The translations under genes and the position numbers were made by a program. A stretch of 64,000 nucleotides of DNA from Bianquea renquensis (GTDB taxonomy: Bacteria; Bacillota; Clostridia; Lachnospirales; Bianqueaceae), in contig NZ_JACRSQ010000001.1 of assembly GCF_014384895.1 (NCBI RefSeq), forward strand, positions 248,001-312,000, in the 5' to 3' direction. Position 1 is the stretch's first letter, and every line of letters starts with the position of its first letter. Shown here piece after piece: positions 33,335 through 41,786 of this stretch. The notes below the pieces were generated by a model that saw only the letters and a list, made by a program, of their open reading frames with translations, did no database searches and was not told where the DNA came from.

Positions 33335-33654
33335 TCTAGTCACCCCTTTTTAGTATCGGCTCTAGTATATCATAAAGTCTTACAAAAAAACAGATAAAAG
33401 ATAAAAAAAAATACATAAAAAATTAATAAAGCATTTTATTTTGCGGAAAAATTCGGGCTTTATGTGCAAATTGCATAATGATTCCTGCTCAAATTTGTAT
33501 AAAAGAGGTATCAAAATTCAATTCACAAAAATTTAACATGGTAAAGAGTTTACAAAGTGCGAGATTTACGGTATAATAATTAGACATATCTTTTGTCGCA
33601 TATAGAAAAAGTCCCAGTGGAAAAGAAGGGATAAAAGGAAAGGGGCAACAACCA
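33335..33654. other. AT-rich intergenic region
   Basis: These 320 bp hold no credible gene. They are strongly AT-rich (33380-33440 especially) and contain the promoter of the citrate synthase gene at 33549-33577. No riboswitch or clear operator was recognised. Confidence 0.6.
33549..33577 (+). promoter_or_regulatory. Sigma-A promoter of the citrate synthase gene
   Basis: TTTACA (33549-33554), a 17-bp spacer and TATAAT (33572-33577). Confidence 0.7.
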
Positions 33655-35019
33655 ATGGCATATGAGAACTACTACGATATCACGCCGGAGATTTTGAGAT
33701 TGAGCAAACTTTGTGAAGATAAAGGAAAAATCGATCCAGAACTATATATTCAATATAAGGTAAATCGGGGCCTTCGCGATCTAAATGGAAACGGGGTTTT
33801 GACAGGTCTGACGGAGATTTCTGAGGTCAAGTCATCCGAAGTTGTGGACGGCCAATCGGTCCCATGCGAGGGAAAGCTGTACTACCGAGGAGTCGATGTC
33901 GAAGACATTGTCCGCGGATTTGTAACGGAAAAGCGCTTTGGCTACGAGGAGGTCTGCTATCTGCTCATTTTTGGAGCTCTGCCGGACGCGGACCAGCTTG
34001 CGGAGTTTAAGGATCTGTTAGCGCTCTATCGAACGCTGCCCACCAGCTTCGTGCGCGATATCATCATGAAAGCTCCGAGCTCCGATATGATGAATACTCT
34101 GGCGAGAAGTGTGCTAACGCTGTACTCCTACGACGAGAAGGCGGACGATATATCCATCCCAAACGTGCTGCGGCAGTCTCTACAGCTAATCGCGCTATTT
34201 CCCCTGCTATCTGTATACGGGTATCAGGCATACAGCCATTATATAAATGGAAAGAGTCTATTCATTCATGCGCCGAAACCAGAGCTCTCCACTGCGGAAA
34301 ACATATTGCGCCTGTTGCGCCCGGATAAACAATATTCAGAGTTGGAAGCGCGGATTCTGGATATTGCGCTGGTCCTGCACGCGGAGCATGGAGGCGGCAA
34401 CAATTCCACATTTACGACCCATGTAGTCTCATCCTCCGGCACTGACACATACTCAGCAGTAGCCGCTTCCCTCGGTTCTCTAAAGGGGCCGAAGCATGGG
34501 GGCGCCAACATCAAAGTTGTCCGCATGTTTGAGGATATGAAGGTCGCAGTAAAGGACTGGAATGATGAGGAAGAGATCGAAGAGTATCTGCGCAAGCTTT
34601 TACACAGAGAGGCCTTTGACAGAGCAGGTCTGATTTATGGCATGGGCCACGCGGTGTATTCCCTGTCAGACCCACGGGCCAATATCTTTAAAAGCTTTGT
34701 CAAACGATTGTCGCAGGAAAAGGGAATGGAGGAAGAATTCAACCTGTACTCCAGGGTAGAGCGGCTAGCGCCCAAAGTGATCGGGGAGGAGCGCAGAATA
34801 TACAAAGGCGTCAGCGCCAACGTAGATTTTTACAGCGGCTTTGTGTATCACATGCTGGGCTTGCCCCTGGAACTGTACACACCGATCTTCGCCATTGCGA
34901 GAATTGCCGGATGGAGCGCACACCGCATCGAAGAATTGGTCAACGGCGGCAAAATCATCCGGCCCGCCTATAAGAACGTTCAGAGCCACTTAGAGTATGT
35001 GCCCATCGGACAGCGATAA
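33655..35019 (+). CDS. Citrate synthase
   Basis: 454 residues; condenses acetyl-CoA and oxaloacetate. Active-site elements are visible: HAEHGGGNNSTFTTHV (His242 region), MGHAVYSLSDPR with His332 and Asp337, and the CoA-binding KGPKHGGAN stretch. An N-terminal extension of about 50 residues before YRG is typical of the long bacterial branch seen in Clostridia. In an anaerobe it probably feeds the oxidative branch toward glutamate rather than a full cycle. It is monocistronic, with an AGGAAAGGGG site and a GC-rich terminator after it. Confidence 0.92.
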   Translation: MAYENYYDITPEILRLSKLCEDKGKIDPELYIQYKVNRGLRDLNGNGVLTGLTEISEVKSSEVVDGQSVPCEGKLYYRGVDVEDIVRGFVTEKRFGYEEVCYLLIFGALPDADQLAEFKDLLALYRTLPTSFVRDIIMKAPSSDMMNTLARSVLTLYSYDEKADDISIPNVLRQSLQLIALFPLLSVYGYQAYSHYINGKSLFIHAPKPELSTAENILRLLRPDKQYSELEARILDIALVLHAEHGGGNNSTFTTHVVSSSGTDTYSAVAASLGSLKGPKHGGANIKVVRMFEDMKVAVKDWNDEEEIEEYLRKLLHREAFDRAGLIYGMGHAVYSLSDPRANIFKSFVKRLSQEKGMEEEFNLYSRVERLAPKVIGEERRIYKGVSANVDFYSGFVYHMLGLPLELYTPIFAIARIAGWSAHRIEELVNGGKIIRPAYKNVQSHLEYVPIGQR

Positions 35020-35043
35020 ATCCAAATAATCGATACTGCTACA

Positions 35044-35075
35044 CAGACGGCCGGCCATGCCGGCCGCCTGTTTCA
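35044..35075 (+). terminator. GC-rich terminator after citrate synthase
   Basis: A CGGCCGGC/GCCGGCCG stem with outer CAG/CTG pairs, followed by TTTC. Confidence 0.75.
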
Positions 35076-35129
35076 TGTCAAACTATCGAGAGAAATGGGA
35101 AAATTTGTTCGCATTTTGGGGAATTGGCA

Positions 35130-35159
35130 TTGACACTGCTATGAGGATTGATTTATAAT
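35130..35159 (+). promoter_or_regulatory. Strong sigma-A promoter of the Shango-like operon
   Basis: Consensus TTGACA (35130-35135), an 18-bp spacer and TATAAT (35154-35159). Transcription should start ~40 bp before the first gene. No operator-like palindrome is obvious, so expression may be constitutive. Confidence 0.75.
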
Positions 35160-35206
35160 AGTACCGTTAGCTTAGCAGGAATAGCCAGCAGGGGGAGGGC
35201 GTGGCC

Positions 35207-37351
35207 ATGGGAAAGGCGGAAGTGCGCCAGCTTACGCGTGTCCTGTACTCGCTGTACCCAAAGGTTCAGGAAGAGTATGGGCGGTATACGCAAGATTACC
35301 GAAAGATTCTGGCGGATATTTTTCAGCAGGACCCGGAGCGAATGGCCGGAATCTGGCTGGAGCTCATCAGCGTCTACCCGGAAAGCATTCGGGAGATGCG
35401 GAGCGCTTCCTATCTGACGGAAGATATTTTAGAACAAATCATTCCGTTGCAGGGATTTACAGAATTTTTAGAGTCGAACGATCGGCTCTGCAAAAAATTA
35501 TTTGCAGAATCCGCCAGCGTAACCCAGGTCTGTGAGACGGCGCTGTGCGTCTGTCTCCAAAAGGGAAAGGCAGCGCTTTTTGATGAGTTGATGGAATACC
35601 GGCAGGAGAATTCTCTGTGCCGCCGGGACGATGCGCTGTTCGCCAAACTTTTAAAGCTATCCTTCTCCAAAGAGATCTTTGAGGATATCCAGGCTGTGAT
35701 GAAGAAGTGGGGATTCAAGTTGGCGCATAACGCCCAGCAGGGAAAGGAATGGGCTATGAGAATGCTGACGGCGGATGCTGTCAGCCGTATGACAAAGGGA
35801 AACCAAGCCGGTTCAATCGCGGAGGCGCAGGAACAGCTGATACTGGAGTTGCCTGGCGAGTTGGGCGGGTATAAGTCAGAACCCATTCCGCAAAAGATGA
35901 AAAAAAACGAAGCCGACCCATACAGCCGGATGCTGGCCATCGCCCCAAAAAGACGGTCGGGCAGCCGGATCTATATCGACCCAAAAGAACAATTTTACCA
36001 GCAGGCCGAATCGATGAAGGACTTTGAGGGGATTCCCTGTGAGGAAGTCCACTGGACGAATTATTGGGTTACCGTTCCGACCTACGCCAAGATGAATCGA
36101 AAACAGTTGCAGTGGTACTTCTACTGGAGGGCGAGGGTGCGCCAGGGGGAGCTTCCGCCTGCGGACATTGAATTCGTCTACCTGTATGCATTCGAACTTC
36201 TGAATCAGATCGGCGTGCAGGACGCGGACGATGGAATGCAGCGGTTAGTTTCCCTGTATCACAACTATGGAAGAGTCTATGGGATATGCGATCGATACCT
36301 ATTTGTTTGGATCCACGATTATATCCTGTACTATGGTCTGGATATGGAGTATCTGCGCTCATTTGTCGCCGGCGAAAAGGATATGGACACCTTTCGAATG
36401 GAAGAGATCGCAGTGGCCTTGGAGACCGATCGCTGGGATGGATTTTTAGGCCTGGTTGAGGATATTTCGTCCTACCATTTTGAGAAGAGTCGATTTTATA
36501 GAGAAAAAGCGAGCTGGCTGGAGGAGGCCTTCCGCTATGTGGTCAGAGATATAAGGGGATATTTTCAAGATAAGTCCCAATCTCTGACAGAAAAATTTAT
36601 TGGAAAGCCGTACCCAGCCAACTGGACGCCCTTTGGCAATGCACCGGTCCTGCTGCCTTCGGAACCTGACACAGTGAAGATTTATGTCAACCGGTGCGAG
36701 AGCTACCGGTGGAAGCGGGGCCGCTGGATGGGGTGGCGTTATTATGACGCTGACGAGCGGTTTGTGGGTCAAATCATCAGAGAGACGGAGCGAATCCTCC
36801 GGCAGCTGACAGGATATCCGTATCAACTGAAAGCGACAGAAGGTTTGTCCACGGAGATCGCCGGTATAATCCAAAAAAGTGTGGAAACCTATTGTCTAGA
36901 ATGGGATCGCATGGATCTATACAAGCGGCTTAAGTCGGAGGCTAAGGCAAAAAAGAAGGAAGAGAAACAGCAGAGACCGCCGGTGGTCGTGGACCCAGCA
37001 AAGTTTCAATCGATACGGGAGGCGGCCGACAAGATTCAGGAGAAGCTTGTGGTGGAGGAAGAGGAGGAAGAGATGCCGGCGCCGCAGGGAGCTCCCGCTT
37101 CCCCTGTGGATATGGAACCAACCTCTACCGAAACCTGTTTCACAGAGAGGGAGACGGCCATTCTGAAAAGGGTCTTAGAGGGGGAAGACCTGTCCGCTCT
37201 CGCAAAAGAAATAGGCGTCATGCCGCAGGTTTTGGCGGAGGAAATCAATGAGAAAGCAATCCAGTGGCTTGGAGACACGGTGTTGGAAGAGGTGAATGGC
37301 GTGTTTCGGATTCTGGAAGACTATGTGGACGATGTGCGATCGATCTTGTAG
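35207..37351 (+). CDS. sngA: TerB N-/C-terminal domain protein, Shango SngA-like
   Basis: 714 residues from ATG 35207, well spaced from GGGGGAGGG at 35191-35199; GTG 35201 is too close. A helical N-terminal third is followed by a TerB-N domain around residues 280-460, with YAKMNRKQLQWYFYWRARVR and YLYAFELLN. After an acidic linker (EEEEEEMP near 625) comes a TerB-C-like helical domain (~640-714, ETCFTERETAILKRVLEG). No enzyme motif is seen; TerB-type domains are thought to sense or scaffold near the membrane. It is followed by an ATPase gene (15 bp) and a helicase gene, the gene set of the Shango antiphage system. Confidence 0.8.
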   Translation: MGKAEVRQLTRVLYSLYPKVQEEYGRYTQDYRKILADIFQQDPERMAGIWLELISVYPESIREMRSASYLTEDILEQIIPLQGFTEFLESNDRLCKKLFAESASVTQVCETALCVCLQKGKAALFDELMEYRQENSLCRRDDALFAKLLKLSFSKEIFEDIQAVMKKWGFKLAHNAQQGKEWAMRMLTADAVSRMTKGNQAGSIAEAQEQLILELPGELGGYKSEPIPQKMKKNEADPYSRMLAIAPKRRSGSRIYIDPKEQFYQQAESMKDFEGIPCEEVHWTNYWVTVPTYAKMNRKQLQWYFYWRARVRQGELPPADIEFVYLYAFELLNQIGVQDADDGMQRLVSLYHNYGRVYGICDRYLFVWIHDYILYYGLDMEYLRSFVAGEKDMDTFRMEEIAVALETDRWDGFLGLVEDISSYHFEKSRFYREKASWLEEAFRYVVRDIRGYFQDKSQSLTEKFIGKPYPANWTPFGNAPVLLPSEPDTVKIYVNRCESYRWKRGRWMGWRYYDADERFVGQIIRETERILRQLTGYPYQLKATEGLSTEIAGIIQKSVETYCLEWDRMDLYKRLKSEAKAKKKEEKQQRPPVVVDPAKFQSIREAADKIQEKLVVEEEEEEMPAPQGAPASPVDMEPTSTETCFTERETAILKRVLEGEDLSALAKEIGVMPQVLAEEINEKAIQWLGDTVLEEVNGVFRILEDYVDDVRSIL

Positions 37352-37366
37352 GAGGATTGGAATTCT

Positions 37367-38692
37367 ATGCAGGGTAAGGTGCCAAAAAGAATTGCGACAG
37401 CAATTTTGAACTCATTAAAGGGGGGCGTAGTTCCCCGAGTCGGACTGGGGTATATCGCGGTGGGCCGCGAGGCGGAGATCAGCGCATTGCTGACGGACAT
37501 TGATATTATTGAGGAGGGCGGCGCGGCTTTCCGTTTTATTGTCGGCCGGTATGGCAGCGGTAAGAGCTTTTTACTTCAGACAATGCGCGGGCACGCCATG
37601 GACCGCGGTTTTGTCGTAGCCGACGCCGACCTCTCACCGGAACGGCGGCTTATGGGGACGAAGAATCAGGGGCTGGCTACCTACCGGGAATTGATCCAGA
37701 ACCTCTCCGTCAAGGCTCGACCGGAGGGCGGCGCGCTGCCCTTGATACTGGAAAAATGGATTTCCGCCATCCAGGCGAAGGTTGCGGCTTCCACCTCTTT
37801 TGACGTGGGGGATCCGGCTTTTGAGAGGGCTGTAAAGGCACAGATTTTTGAGACCGTCGATGCCATGGAGGGGATGGTCCATGGATTTGATTTTGCCAGA
37901 GTAATCTCTCTGTACTGGGAGGCGTACCGCAGCGGGGACGAGGAGATGAAAACTAAGGTTCTGCGGTGGTTTCGCGGCGAGTACGCCACCAAGACCGAAG
38001 CCAAGCGGGATCTTGGCGTTCAGGTCATCATTGGGGATGAGGATTGGTATGACTACATCAAACTATTTTCCGCTTTCTTTGTCAAAGCGGGATATAAAGG
38101 ACTTCTGCTCATGATCGATGAGCTGGTCAACATCTTCAAAATTCCCAATGCAGTCACAAGACAATATAACTATGAAAAAATTCTCACCATGTACAATGAT
38201 GTGCTCCAGGGAAAGGCGCGGCATCTCGGAATCTTTATGGGTGCAACGCCGACCTGCATTGAAGATACGCGCCGGGGGGTCTTTAGTTATGAGGCTCTCC
38301 GCTCCAGGTTGGAGGAGGGGCGTTTTGCGTCCCAGACCTCCCGCGATATGTTGGCGCCCATCATACGCCTACAGCCTCTATCCTATGAGGAGATGTACGT
38401 TCTGATTGAGCGCTTAGCGGACATTCACTCGCAATTATATGGGTATGAGAAACGACTGTCGCAGGACGACATGATCGGCTTTATCAAGACGGAGTTTGGG
38501 CGGGTTGGCGCCAACCAGAACTTGACGCCGCGGGAAATCATCCGGGATTTTGTGGAGCTGCTCAATATACTGTACCAAAATCCAGACAAAACCGTGGGAG
38601 ACTTGATGTCGGAGAAGGAGTTTCCCAGCGAGGTGTCGGACCCTCAGGGCGGGGAAGGTGTCAGCGAGGATTATGCGGAGTTCACTCTATGA
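37367..38692 (+). CDS. sngB: P-loop ATPase (DUF2791/BrxD-like), Shango SngB-like
   Basis: 441 residues. It has a P-loop AAA-like ATPase with Walker A GRYGSGKS (60-67), Walker B LLMIDE with Asp251 and Glu252, and a sensor-like MGATPTCIED stretch near residue 290. The C-terminal ~90 residues (EFGRVGANQNLTPREIIRDF) look like a winged-helix segment, as in DUF2791 proteins. This family also provides BrxD in BREX-type systems. The gene starts 15 bp after the TerB gene and overlaps the helicase gene by 4 bp (ATGA), so the three proteins should be made together and likely form a complex. It probably loads or powers the helicase on DNA. Confidence 0.82.
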   Translation: MQGKVPKRIATAILNSLKGGVVPRVGLGYIAVGREAEISALLTDIDIIEEGGAAFRFIVGRYGSGKSFLLQTMRGHAMDRGFVVADADLSPERRLMGTKNQGLATYRELIQNLSVKARPEGGALPLILEKWISAIQAKVAASTSFDVGDPAFERAVKAQIFETVDAMEGMVHGFDFARVISLYWEAYRSGDEEMKTKVLRWFRGEYATKTEAKRDLGVQVIIGDEDWYDYIKLFSAFFVKAGYKGLLLMIDELVNIFKIPNAVTRQYNYEKILTMYNDVLQGKARHLGIFMGATPTCIEDTRRGVFSYEALRSRLEEGRFASQTSRDMLAPIIRLQPLSYEEMYVLIERLADIHSQLYGYEKRLSQDDMIGFIKTEFGRVGANQNLTPREIIRDFVELLNILYQNPDKTVGDLMSEKEFPSEVSDPQGGEGVSEDYAEFTL

Positions 38693-40863
38693 GCGGGTTT
38701 TATGAACGGCTGGCACCCTTTATTCAAGACTATATCTATCGCCATAAATGGGATGAGCTGCGGGATGTACAGACGGCAGCTTGTTCCATCCTTTTTGATA
38801 CAAATCTCAATCTGCTGTTATCGTCTGGAACTGCGTCTGGAAAGACGGAAGCCGCTTTTTTGCCGGTTTTAACGCTGCTTGAACAGAATCCTTCCCGCTC
38901 TGTGGGCGTTCTATATGTGAGCCCGCTGAAGGCCCTGATCAATGATCAATTTTACCGCTTGGAGGAGCTGCTGGAGGAGGGCCATATACCGGTAACAAAA
39001 TGGCACGGCGATGTGAGTAGCGCCGCAAAAGATCGTTTGCTGCGCAATCCGCAGGGAATCCTTCAGATCACCCCCGAGTCCCTGGAAGCGATGCTGATGC
39101 GCCGGAGCTCCACGCTACACCGCCTGTTTGGGGATCTTCGCTTTGTGGTCATCGACGAGGTTCACTATTTTATGGGAGCTGAGAGAGGGGCTCAACTGCT
39201 GTGCATTTTAGAGCGATTGGCCAGAATCATTGGATACAGCCCCCGACGGATCGGCTTGTCCGCCACGGTGGGCGACCCGGACATGGCAGGGAAATGGCTC
39301 AGCCAAGGTTCGGGGATAGGGTATAAGGCGCCGCGCTTTTCGTCGAAGGGTCGGCGTGTCCGGCTGAGTGTAGAGTATTTCCCTCTGTCGGATGAGGCGG
39401 GGCCGGGACTCTACAGAAAGGAGGACTACTATCAATACCTGCTTGACATTACGAAGGGTCGGCGCTGCATTCTTTTTTCCAACTCGAAAGCGGAGGTGGA
39501 AGAGAATATCGCATATTTGAAGCGGTTGGCTAAGAGACAGCATCTTCCGGATATATATTTCGTTCACCACGGAAATGTGTCGGCGTCTCTGCGGGAAGTG
39601 GCAGAACAGAGGATGAAACAGGAAACGGGACCCATGGTGACGGGCGCTACTGTGACCCTAGAGCTGGGAATCGATCTCGGCAATCTTGAGAGGATCGTGC
39701 AAACAGGGACCACCTATTCGGTGTCCAGCTTTGTGCAACGTCTGGGCCGAACAGGGCGGCGGGGAAATCCCTCCGAAATGTGGTTTGCGTTTCGGCGGGA
39801 AGTGGAAGAGGAAGATGATGTCCTGTATCGAGGAATTCATTGGGAATTTCTATACGCCCTGGCAGTGATAAGGCTGTACCTGCGGGAGCGATGGATCGAA
39901 CCTATCGCTGGCGATCCATTGCCCTATGGACTTTTGTACCATCAGACCATGAGCTTTCTCGCGGGGGCGGGGGAGGCAAGCCCCGCTGTTCTGGCGCAGA
40001 ATTTGTTGACCCTCACCCCATTTCAGAAGATCACGAAGGAAGAGTATCGTGAGCTGCTCCTGTACATGCTGGACAGGGATCAGTTGGAGAAAACGGAGAC
40101 GGGGACGCTGATGATTGGCCTGCGGGGGGAGCAGAAGATTAACGATTATGATTTCTTCTCTGTTTTTGAGACAGGAAAAGAGATCACCGTGTGCCATAGG
40201 GAGACGGTCATTGGGACGATCCAGGAGTTCTATCCACCGGGAACAAGATTTTCTCTGGCTGGACAGAACTGGGAGGTGCTGGAGGTTGAATCAAAACAGG
40301 GGCGGGTATATGTGACACCGGTTCGAGGTTTCTCGGCCAACACGTGGGTCACCCCTTTCGCAACAGCCGTCCACACGCGTATTATGAAGACGATGCGGGA
40401 CGTGCTGTGGGAGGATACGGTGGAACCCTACCTCCAGCCGACGGCGGCGCTTCATCTACAGGAGACGCGCAATCGTATGCGGAGAGCTCAGGTGTCGGAT
40501 ACAGGATTGCTGCCGCTGTCAGGGAGTGAATACGCGCTGTTTTCATGGCTTGGCACAAAAGCTCTCATGGCGCTGTCCTACGCCTTAAAACAGGCCGGGG
40601 TGGAGAACACAATCTATTTCCAAAAGTTTATCCCCGTCTGCCTACTGATTCACTGGCCCAAAGAAGAAAAAGCGTTAGCCGCCCTCATACGGGATATGAA
40701 AAGCAAACCCCTGGACAAGTTTTCCTTTCCGATTCCCCCGGAGGAGGCGCCGCCCGGTAAATTCAATGAGTTTATTCCGGCTTCGATGCTGCGCAGGCAA
40801 TATATTGAGAATTACATTGATGTAGAGGATATGCAGGCCAATCTACTGTTTTGGAGACAATAG
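38689..40863 (+). CDS. sngC: DEAD/DEAH-box helicase (Lhr-like), Shango SngC-like
   Basis: 724 residues. Superfamily 2 motifs are complete: motif I SGTASGKTEA with Lys52, motif II DEVH (156-159), motif III LSATVG, and motif VI QRLGRTGRRG (350-359). The C-terminal ~350 residues contain a DUF1998-free, Lhr-like accessory region with a beta-rich part (TRFSLAGQNWEVLEVE). It should unwind or translocate DNA with ATP. In Shango the helicase is the effector-type subunit; no separate nuclease motif is seen here. It overlaps the ATPase gene by ATGA. Confidence 0.85.
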   Translation: MSGFYERLAPFIQDYIYRHKWDELRDVQTAACSILFDTNLNLLLSSGTASGKTEAAFLPVLTLLEQNPSRSVGVLYVSPLKALINDQFYRLEELLEEGHIPVTKWHGDVSSAAKDRLLRNPQGILQITPESLEAMLMRRSSTLHRLFGDLRFVVIDEVHYFMGAERGAQLLCILERLARIIGYSPRRIGLSATVGDPDMAGKWLSQGSGIGYKAPRFSSKGRRVRLSVEYFPLSDEAGPGLYRKEDYYQYLLDITKGRRCILFSNSKAEVEENIAYLKRLAKRQHLPDIYFVHHGNVSASLREVAEQRMKQETGPMVTGATVTLELGIDLGNLERIVQTGTTYSVSSFVQRLGRTGRRGNPSEMWFAFRREVEEEDDVLYRGIHWEFLYALAVIRLYLRERWIEPIAGDPLPYGLLYHQTMSFLAGAGEASPAVLAQNLLTLTPFQKITKEEYRELLLYMLDRDQLEKTETGTLMIGLRGEQKINDYDFFSVFETGKEITVCHRETVIGTIQEFYPPGTRFSLAGQNWEVLEVESKQGRVYVTPVRGFSANTWVTPFATAVHTRIMKTMRDVLWEDTVEPYLQPTAALHLQETRNRMRRAQVSDTGLLPLSGSEYALFSWLGTKALMALSYALKQAGVENTIYFQKFIPVCLLIHWPKEEKALAALIRDMKSKPLDKFSFPIPPEEAPPGKFNEFIPASMLRRQYIENYIDVEDMQANLLFWRQ

Positions 40864-40865
40864 TG

Positions 40866-40937
40866 TTCACGGCAATTTGTGCCGGAGCGTCACAAATTGC
40901 TCTGGGGGCAGAATTCGCCCCGCCGCTAACGCTCCAG
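40866..40937. repeat. Palindrome cluster between the helicase and HAD genes
   Basis: GCAATTTGTG pairs with CACAAATTGC around a 9-nt loop (about 40871-40900). GGGGC-AGAATTC-GCCCC follows (about 40904-40921). GGAGCGT inside the first loop can also pair with ACGCTCC (about 40929-40935), giving alternative folds. No T-run follows, so it is not a standard terminator. Confidence 0.6.
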
Positions 40938-40950
40938 AATGGAGAGATGT

Positions 40951-41784
40951 ATGAGAAAAACCCTTTGGATTGCGGACTTGGATGGAACCCTGCTGCGGTC
41001 GGACGCGACGCTGGGAGACGATTCCTTACAGATGCTCAATTCTTTGATCGATAGGGGGCTTGATTTTTCCATCGCAACAGCGAGGACGCCAGCGACAGTA
41101 TTTCCCATATTGCGGGGACTGCATCTGCGGGCTCCCATGGTCATGATGGGAGGAGCGCTGGTCTATGATCCGGTGGTGCAGGAGTACAAACGGACATACG
41201 AGATCGATATCAATACGGCGCGGCGAATCTATGAGATTTTATATCAGCATGGAGTCAACGGATTCGTCTACACAATGGAAAAGGGATTCTTGACCGTATA
41301 TTATGAGACTTTAGAGCCCTCCCAGATGTATCAATTTTATGAGGAACGGGTCCGGCTCTACAACAAGCCCTTTTCATTCATTGCGTCTTTTTCTCAGATT
41401 GGCCGAGGGCCGCTTTTGATCAGTATTCGGGACAAGAAGGAGAGACTGCGGCCTGTGCGCCATGCCGTTGAGGACCTTGCGGGGATCCAGATTTCTTTTT
41501 ACGAGGATGTCTATCTGGATGGGTACTGGTATCTGGAGATATCCAGCGAGGAAGCATCAAAATGCAAGGGGATTCAGTATATTCGTGAGCAGTATGGGTA
41601 TGCTCGCATCATCGGGTTTGGGGATACTATAAACGATCTATCTCTGTTTGAGGGCTGTGATGAGGGGTACGCTGTCCGGAATGGCAGGGATGAGTTGAAA
41701 CAGGCGGCTACAGGGGTTATCGGTACGAACGACGAGGAGAGCGTTGCCAGATGGATATGGGATCACGCAGAGATGGAGGGATAG
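40951..41784 (+). CDS. Cof-type HAD-family hydrolase
   Basis: 277 residues from ATG 40951, with GGAG at 40941-40944. Catalytic motif I is DLDGTLL near the N-terminus, with a Thr/Ser motif II in ATARTPATV, Lys in the cap-adjacent SKCKGIQYI region, and the acidic motif IV GFGDTINDLSLF. The Cof (C2B cap) layout indicates a phosphatase acting on sugar phosphates, FMN or phospholipid intermediates. It ends two bases before the recQ start, so the two genes are likely co-expressed. Confidence 0.88.
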   Translation: MRKTLWIADLDGTLLRSDATLGDDSLQMLNSLIDRGLDFSIATARTPATVFPILRGLHLRAPMVMMGGALVYDPVVQEYKRTYEIDINTARRIYEILYQHGVNGFVYTMEKGFLTVYYETLEPSQMYQFYEERVRLYNKPFSFIASFSQIGRGPLLISIRDKKERLRPVRHAVEDLAGIQISFYEDVYLDGYWYLEISSEEASKCKGIQYIREQYGYARIIGFGDTINDLSLFEGCDEGYAVRNGRDELKQAATGVIGTNDEESVARWIWDHAEMEG

Positions 41785-41786
41785 GC

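Noticed and set aside
38689..40863. Assignment of the ATPase/helicase pair to a BREX or Pgl system
   Set aside because: BrxD/BrxHI-like proteins fit this pair, but no PglZ, BrxC, methylase or other BREX gene is present, whereas the TerB partner fits Shango.
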